From Filosporella fistucella (Eukaryota; Ascomycota; Leotiomycetes; Helotiales), in assembly GCA_030077755.1 (NCBI GenBank), contig JAQJZZ010000004.1, forward strand, positions 2,046,001 to 2,110,000: DNA of 64,000 bases, given 5' to 3'. Position numbers and translations under genes: made by a program. Positions 58,576 through 64,000 of this stretch are shown here, piece by piece. How positions within the stretch are numbered: position 1 is the stretch's first letter; each line of letters opens with the position of its first letter. The notes beneath the pieces are model-generated. The model saw only the letters and a program-made list of their open reading frames with translations, did no database searches and was not told where the DNA came from.

Positions 58576-59994
58576 TTAACCCGAGGCGCCAGATGAACAT
58601 GTGACTCCCAAGTTGCTAGGCACATTTGCGCAGAGTACTTTCCCAGTCCCTGATGGAGGCTTAACAGTGTACTTTGATACTTTGACATCACACGTTCCTG
58701 CAGAGCCACAATTGAGATTTCCTGTCGTTGGACTATATTTATTGCTGGTAGTACCGCTAAAGTTATCGAAAGTTATACCAGTCAGCTTTGCGTTCCCAGG
58801 ATTGCTTGCGCAGTAAGAAGCATCCTCGTTATAGCAACTTTGAATTTGTATGGCATAATCACAATTTTCCACTACGAACCCAGTGAATGTCACATTGGAC
58901 ACCGTAGACAAAGCATGACCATTTCCGGGAGGGTATGTCTTAATGCCAGCTGCTTTGGTGGAATTGATCATGTGAATGTTTCTCGCAATGACGTTCGTGA
59001 CCGAATCTGGATTTTCTTTCCCAAGAGATCCAACGGAGATTCCGTGTGAGCCTGTGCATTTAATCGTGTCTGCCGTGACATAATTTGCTCCCGGTTTGAA
59101 AGCAATGCAGTCATCTTGATTGACAATGTTGATATTGGTAAGCGTTGCGTAAGTACTTTCACCGATGTCTAAATTTCTTAGCGTTAGCGATGCTAATATC
59201 AGGAATAGGATGCTTTTTATAGGCCAAATTGAGAGTGCCCACTTTCTACAAAGTTGAGGAGGTAACCATCATGTGACACAGATAAAGATCAAGTTTTGAC
59301 TCGGGAAATTTCACTTACCGAAACCGTCCGTATTCTTGGGGATGTTGCTTGACTTTGAAGTGGCATCAAGGTTGAGATTCGTGAATGTTGCGACTTTGGT
59401 ACCATCTCGAAGATTAACAAATGCGGTTGGAGCATTCTTCATTCGGAAATTATTTAACACGATATTGCTTCCGCCACTGATGTATATCATTGTGGGTCTA
59501 GCGAAACCAGTGTCTGTCACATATCGATCATAACTAACTTTCAGTTAATATTTCTCATGACGGGTAGTCGATCGAACCCAGACGTACGAATTTTGGCCAT
59601 TTCCGTCAATAACGCCGGATCCAGTCAAGGATCTGATTTTCACTCCGACAATATTTTTCAAATACAGCATCGATTTGACACCATCCCAAATGGTTGTATC
59701 TCCCGAAGCTTTCACTAGGCCTTCGATTTGAAAATCACAACCCACACATCCCGTGAAGTCGAGCATCGTTTTCAAGTTATATGTCGTGCCTGCTGGAATA
59801 ACAATAATTCCTCCATTTCCACACGACTTTATCGAAGCAGCGATTGCTGGCGTATCATCCCCAGAAGAGGCCCCAGAAGCTGGGGTACAGACTGCTCGTG
59901 TCTGTAGAACAGGACTGGATAGCTTCTGGGTTATTGAAGGAGCAGCAAATGCACTTGCCATTAGCGGCGAAAGAGCAAGGAAGTGAAGACGCAT
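58576..59994 (-). CDS. GH28 polygalacturonase, exo-type-like
   Basis: A secreted glycoside hydrolase family 28 pectinase that hydrolyses galacturonan. The start at 59994 gives a signal peptide (MRLHFLALSPLMASAFA follows). Exon 1 is 59994-59584, exon 2 begins about 59533 and ends 59319, and exon 3 is 59168-58576, about 405 residues in all. Catalytic motifs are NTDGFDIG (across the exon 2/3 junction), VNQDDCIAFKPG, GSHGISVGSLG and GIKTYPPG. The last replaces the usual RIK arginine with glycine, and the set recalls exo-polygalacturonases. Oddity: no GT-AG pair at the exon 1/2 boundary keeps frame, although both exons look intact, so an indel or non-canonical splice is likely. It is divergent from the pectin methylesterase. 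Confidence 0.85.
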
Positions 59995-60832
59995 GACTGA
60001 CAAGACTAAGTCTCAACGAGGGAATGCTGAAATTTGCAATGAGTTTTCAAGCGCGCATATGGTAGTCTAAGTACAGTACAAATATCTCTATTGTATGGTT
60101 CCTCCCTCTATATCTGCAGGAGGAAATGTGCTAAGCTACATTCTCGAACTCGGTTCTCATACGAGATTGACGATGGACCTGAATTGGAAATAATTTCAAC
60201 TATTTTTCCGAAAAAGGTGATCTTCGTCCAACTAACTCTGAAAGGTTGCAGTTCCGCCCCGCTGCGGGGTAGCAAACACATGTATTTTCGGCAGCATGGT
60301 TTCATATATAAAATCTGCGGGTATTGAAGCTTATCGAGCCATCGGAGAAAAGGGGCGAAGTACTATATTCGGAACGTCTATCCCCGTAAATTAGCTTCGG
60401 ACAATAATTGTTTTCCTCTCATTTCACCCAAGCGAGGATGCTTGAAACCGAATCTGTGGTGGATAAATATCGGGGCAATTCCCCCCTTTTCTACGCGAGA
60501 CCAAAATCGTATTTCGACCATGCGTAACAGTATCCGAGCTGGCACCAGTGAGCGGACCAAGATCCTCGATTGAGAATTTTCCCCAGCTTTGGCCTTACAT
60601 TAGTCACGCGTTCGGTGAGCTGCAGAGAATAAAAGAATCCGTTGCAAGGTAGCTACTCGAAAATAATGCTCCAGTTAGAGCATGAGATTGTTATGCTTCC
60701 TTTGCTGAGATTACGAGGACCAAAATACAGACGAATCCAGCTCAAGTTCAAATAACATCTGCTAGGAGCATAATAAAAACTCAGCTGTGGTCCTCCAGGA
60801 TCCTTCTTACCCTTCCAGGCCCAAGTCTCAAG
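59995..60832. promoter_or_regulatory. Shared divergent promoter, GH28 / pectin methylesterase
   Basis: An 838-base divergent region between two pectin-degrading genes. Co-regulation by pectin-responsive factors is plausible; I did not identify specific sites. Confidence 0.45.
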
Positions 60833-62195
60833 ATGATATGCCTCTCCAAGTACGCGCTGACTGCCCTCTCTCTCTTATCCTCACTGTCACAAGTGGCGGC
60901 TTCACCAGTAACCATCAACGTAAGAGCAACAGCAAGGACAACGCCTCCAACTGGCTGCCTAGTAGTACGAGGAAGTGGCACAAAGACAGGTGAATACAGT
61001 ACCCTCACTTCCGCAGTGGCTGCTATCCCATCTTCGACTGCATCAAAATGTATCTTCATCTATAGTGGCACCTACACGGACACTGTGACCATCAAATCTA
61101 AAGGACCCCTGACGATTTATGGTTATACGACAGAGTAAGTTTGCCACATTATCAATTCGATGTCTATTGCTAATACCTTCAAGCACCGGAAGCTACAAGT
61201 CAAACACCGTCACGATAACGCACAGTCTTACCTCCAGTGCTGCTGGGACCCTTGACCTCAGCTCTACTATCAACGTTGCAAACGATGATGTCAAAATTTA
61301 TAACTTGAACGTCGTGAATTCATACGGAAAAGGTTCTCAAGTACGTTATCCTTCGAAATTCCCATTTCCTTCCACAACACGTGCTGATAATGACAGGCTG
61401 TCGCTCTTACTGCGAATGGAAATCGTCAAGGCTTTTATGGATGTCAATTCAAGGGATATCAAGACACCCTGTATGCGAAAGCCGGATACCAATACTACTC
61501 TAATTGCTACATTGAGGGTGCTGTCGATTACATCTTTGGAGACGCAAGTGCCTGGTTTGGAGAATGTAAGTAGTTACTTTGGTTGCACAATCTTCACACT
61601 AATGTGGGATGGCAGGCACGATAGCATCCAATGGAGCAGGTTACGTCACAGCAAACTCTCGGACATTGAATACAGAAACAGCGATGTATGTTTTTGATCA
61701 TAGCACGGTAAGTCCTCCTCTCCGATACCGCTCTCTGATGCTAATAATAGCTGCAGGTTACTGCTGCATCTGGAGTATCTGTGACTGGGAAAGTCTATCT
61801 CGGAAGACCCTGGCGTGTATTTGCAAAGGTAATGTATCAATACAGTGTCCTCACGGACGTCGTTCAACCAACAGGTATGATTCCACTTTCCAAGACTTGC
61901 TGTGTCTCACCTATCCAAGATATTTCTCTTTCAACACTTTGCTGTTTACTAACTCAAATTTCCAACATCATAGGCTACACAACCATGGCTGAAGGCGCGA
62001 CACCGTGAGTTTACTTTATGGATAACTAGAAAATGATCAAATACTAATTTTGACAATAGAATCTTCATGGAGTATCAAAATACCGGGGATGGCGCTTCAA
62101 CTAGTCAGAGATTGTATTATACTGCCGTCACAGCCCCTATCACAAAGGCTCAACTTTGGCCGAGTGGCTATTCATGGATTGATACGTCGTACTGA
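60833..62195 (+). CDS. Pectin methylesterase (CE8)
   Basis: A secreted carbohydrate esterase family 8 enzyme that removes methyl groups from pectin, exposing polygalacturonate for the neighbouring GH28. Seven exons splice exactly in frame: 60833-61134, 61184-61340, 61397-61565, 61616-61707, 61757-61874, 61974-62004 and 62060-62195, giving 334 residues. The signal peptide is MICLSKYALTALSLLSSLSQVAAS. Family motifs are IYSGTYTDTV, QAVALTANG with FKGYQDTLYAKAG (catalytic QD), EGAVDYIFGDASAWF (DFIFG type) and VYLGRPWR. The C-terminus SGYSWIDTSY is typical. All key residues are present, so the enzyme should be active. Seven exons is many for a fungal gene of this size. Confidence 0.93.
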
Positions 62196-63569
62196 AGTAT
62201 TTGGACTTGTTGACCGCTTGGGCTTCAGAACCTGATGTGGGATCTCTAATTAAGAGTTTTCTGTACTGAAGATACCAAATGAAATGCTTCTGCAAAAGTA
62301 AACTGTGAAGACAAGAAGCATAGCATCGTGAGATACTTAGGGCAATGTCTGTCAATTTCCACTCCCCGAAGCTCGATGTGCCACCATAGTCTTGCTGCAT
62401 TCTGAAAAAAATGTACATAAACCATTATGCTTCACTCCCCGAGGATAATCTCTCGCCATGAAATAGGACATTTATGGAGAAATGACGTCAACTTTCTGAC
62501 ATCTAGAATTAGATGATCTTCATAGTCACACGCTCGCACTGCCCGACCCAATTAGGCCAGTCTTCAAACACTCTGGAGGCCTTGAATAGCCCTACTCGCT
62601 GACCCCTGTCGGGAGATTTATTTTATTTTATTAGAACCAAGCAGCAGATCTCAACGCTACGCTGTGAGGAAGCTTTTAATGCGTCCTACACTGTCCAAGT
62701 AACGCCTACTCCAACATTCGTAAAGCCAACAGAAGCTCTTTCACTAGAGTCCCTCAACCTGTATGCTTGGCAGGTGAACATTTAGATAACGCTTCTCTAA
62801 TATAGCAAAGCTATGACTAAAAGCCTTTGGCTGTTACGTTTTGGCCAGTAGGTGTAACATGGTCACGTGATGCCACCCGCTTGATGCCCTCCCTTCACTA
62901 AGGTATCTGCTTTTTTACTCAACATCAAGGTGATCATCGAAGGCTCAAGTCATACATATCTGTAAGCTAGAGGTATGTTACAAGCTTGTGGTACTGATGT
63001 GGTCAATAGCGCGATATTTTGAACATTAATGGACAACTCTAAGAGTACAAGTGTCTACAAGAATGGAATAGATCACGATTAGATCTGCTACAACCATTTC
63101 GGTAAGCATTTAGATTGTTGCTATCAAAATGGAGTGGACTTTAAAGTAATCAAGAGGGGTCATATATATTGCTCCAACAGAATGGTATGCGCTGCTCTGG
63201 ATGCACAACTTCATAATCAGCTGATTTCAAAGCCTCGAGGATGTTTTTGTTCACCGATTATCGCCCGATGGATCGACAAGCATAATCACATCATGCAAGG
63301 GAAGAATTTTGAATCTCTAGTTGGGTGGTCTACCGAACCCGGTGGTCGTGGTAGTTTGATAATTGATAGAGAATGCCCTCGCTAATGCAAGGCGGTTTTC
63401 GTTGTCCTATAGTATGAATGCCTGGGAGCCAGGGCTGAGAAGAAGTGAACCTGAGCTAGATTATTGCTCGAGATGATAAATCTCGCCTCTATCTCCAAAT
63501 ATTCCAGGGAATAAGTCAACTTATCCTTCACATCAAGTTTTGCATCCCTCGTAACTAAATCAACAGACA
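62196..63569. other. Intergenic; no gene seen
   Basis: A 1.4-kb gap with short featureless open frames only. Confidence 0.5.
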
Positions 63570-64000
63570 ATGGAAACCTCGGGAGATATCTTGATGACCG
63601 ATGTCACAGCCTTAGGGTGCTTATATCCTATGGTTGGGTCATTTCTAGATGCTAAACAAAGTCACTCTATTAATGGAATTCAGATGGGATATTACAGTTC
63701 TCTTGCTCCGGATACAAAGACATCAAAGTCAAGGCATATCACCGAAGCCGACTGGCCACAAGTGAAGAAGCTCCTCAGTACCATGTATATTGCGCAGAAC
63801 CAAAGCCTGAGGCGATGCCAACGTCATCTTCGAGAAAGTTGCAACCTCATAGTCACGTAAAGTCCCCCATTTTATGAGCATGTATAAGCACTAACACAAT
63901 TCCAGAGAGAAACAGTTGACTCGGAAACTTTCCGAATTGGGAATGAGGAAAAATGTGAAGACGAGGGATCAAGAAACACTTATGCAAGAGTTCGAAGCCA
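63570..64000 (+). CDS. Clr5-domain protein, partial (runs off window)
   Basis: Exon 1 (63570-63856) and exon 2 (from 63906) join in frame and run past the window end. Residues about 60-120 fit the fungal Clr5 domain: ITEADWPQVKKLLSTMYIAQ, then a tail-like RCQRHLRESCNLIVTEKQL, and LGMRKNVKTRDQ (the usual W(G)xxKN core has LGMRKN here). Clr5 proteins are mostly uncharacterised and often linked to silencing or transcription by analogy. The start METSGDILMTD is the first ATG. The rest of the protein is outside the window. Confidence 0.7.

Noticed and set aside
1..64000. CRISPR arrays, bacterial operons, phage or integrative elements
   Set aside because: Spliced eukaryotic genes throughout; no spaced repeats, no integrase or transposase motifs, no terminal repeats seen.

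Overview
The window looks like nuclear DNA of a filamentous ascomycete (Pezizomycotina). Genes are split by many short GT-AG introns of about 45-110 bases, often with CTAAC/CTGAC-like branch sites. There are no operons or ribosome binding sites, several fungus-specific families appear (DUF6594, 2EXR, Clr5, AlcB/SidF acyltransferase), and an intron-containing tRNA-Val is present. The protein style and the set of pectin-degrading enzymes suggest a plant-associated Leotiomycete (Helotiales-like); that placement is inference.

Left part (1-21 kb). This is gene-poor and holds a DJ-1/PfpI protein, a multi-exon protein with an HEIIH zinc-site motif and a proline-rich tail, a decayed vWA-like gene, a glycosyltransferase-like membrane protein, tRNA-Val(AAC), and a divergent alpha/beta hydrolase and aldehyde dehydrogenase. 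Long stretches (about 6.2-10.1 kb and 11.4-15.2 kb) show no convincing gene.

Central part (21.5-43.3 kb). This is a compact extracellular-siderophore gene cluster of the fusarinine/coprogen type. It encodes L-ornithine N5-monooxygenase (SidA-like), a full ABC exporter (SitT-like), a two-module NRPS with A-T-C-T-C order (SidD/NPS6-like), an N5-hydroxyornithine acyltransferase (SidF-like) and a mevalonyl-CoA-ligase-like acyl-CoA ligase (SidI-like) with a PTS2 signal. An AIF-type FAD/NAD(P)H oxidoreductase follows. The six genes form three divergent pairs. Each shared promoter holds exactly two copies of the 9-mer ATCTGATAA, which fits the ATCWGATAA core reported for the iron-responsive GATA repressor (SreA/SRE class). 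This makes the AIF-like gene a candidate new member of the iron regulon. No SidH-like hydratase and no MirB-type siderophore importer are seen in the window.

Right part (43.3-64 kb). After a gene-poor gap come a MOSC-domain protein, mitochondrial GatB, a DUF6594 membrane protein, a small expansin-like secreted protein, two disrupted 2EXR genes, a divergent pectinase pair (GH28 and CE8 pectin methylesterase), and the start of a Clr5-domain protein cut by the window end.

Several otherwise good genes carry a single frame problem: the NRPS N-terminus, the expansin-like gene, the GH28 exon 1/2 junction and both 2EXR genes. These could be young pseudogenes, unusual splicing or assembly indels.
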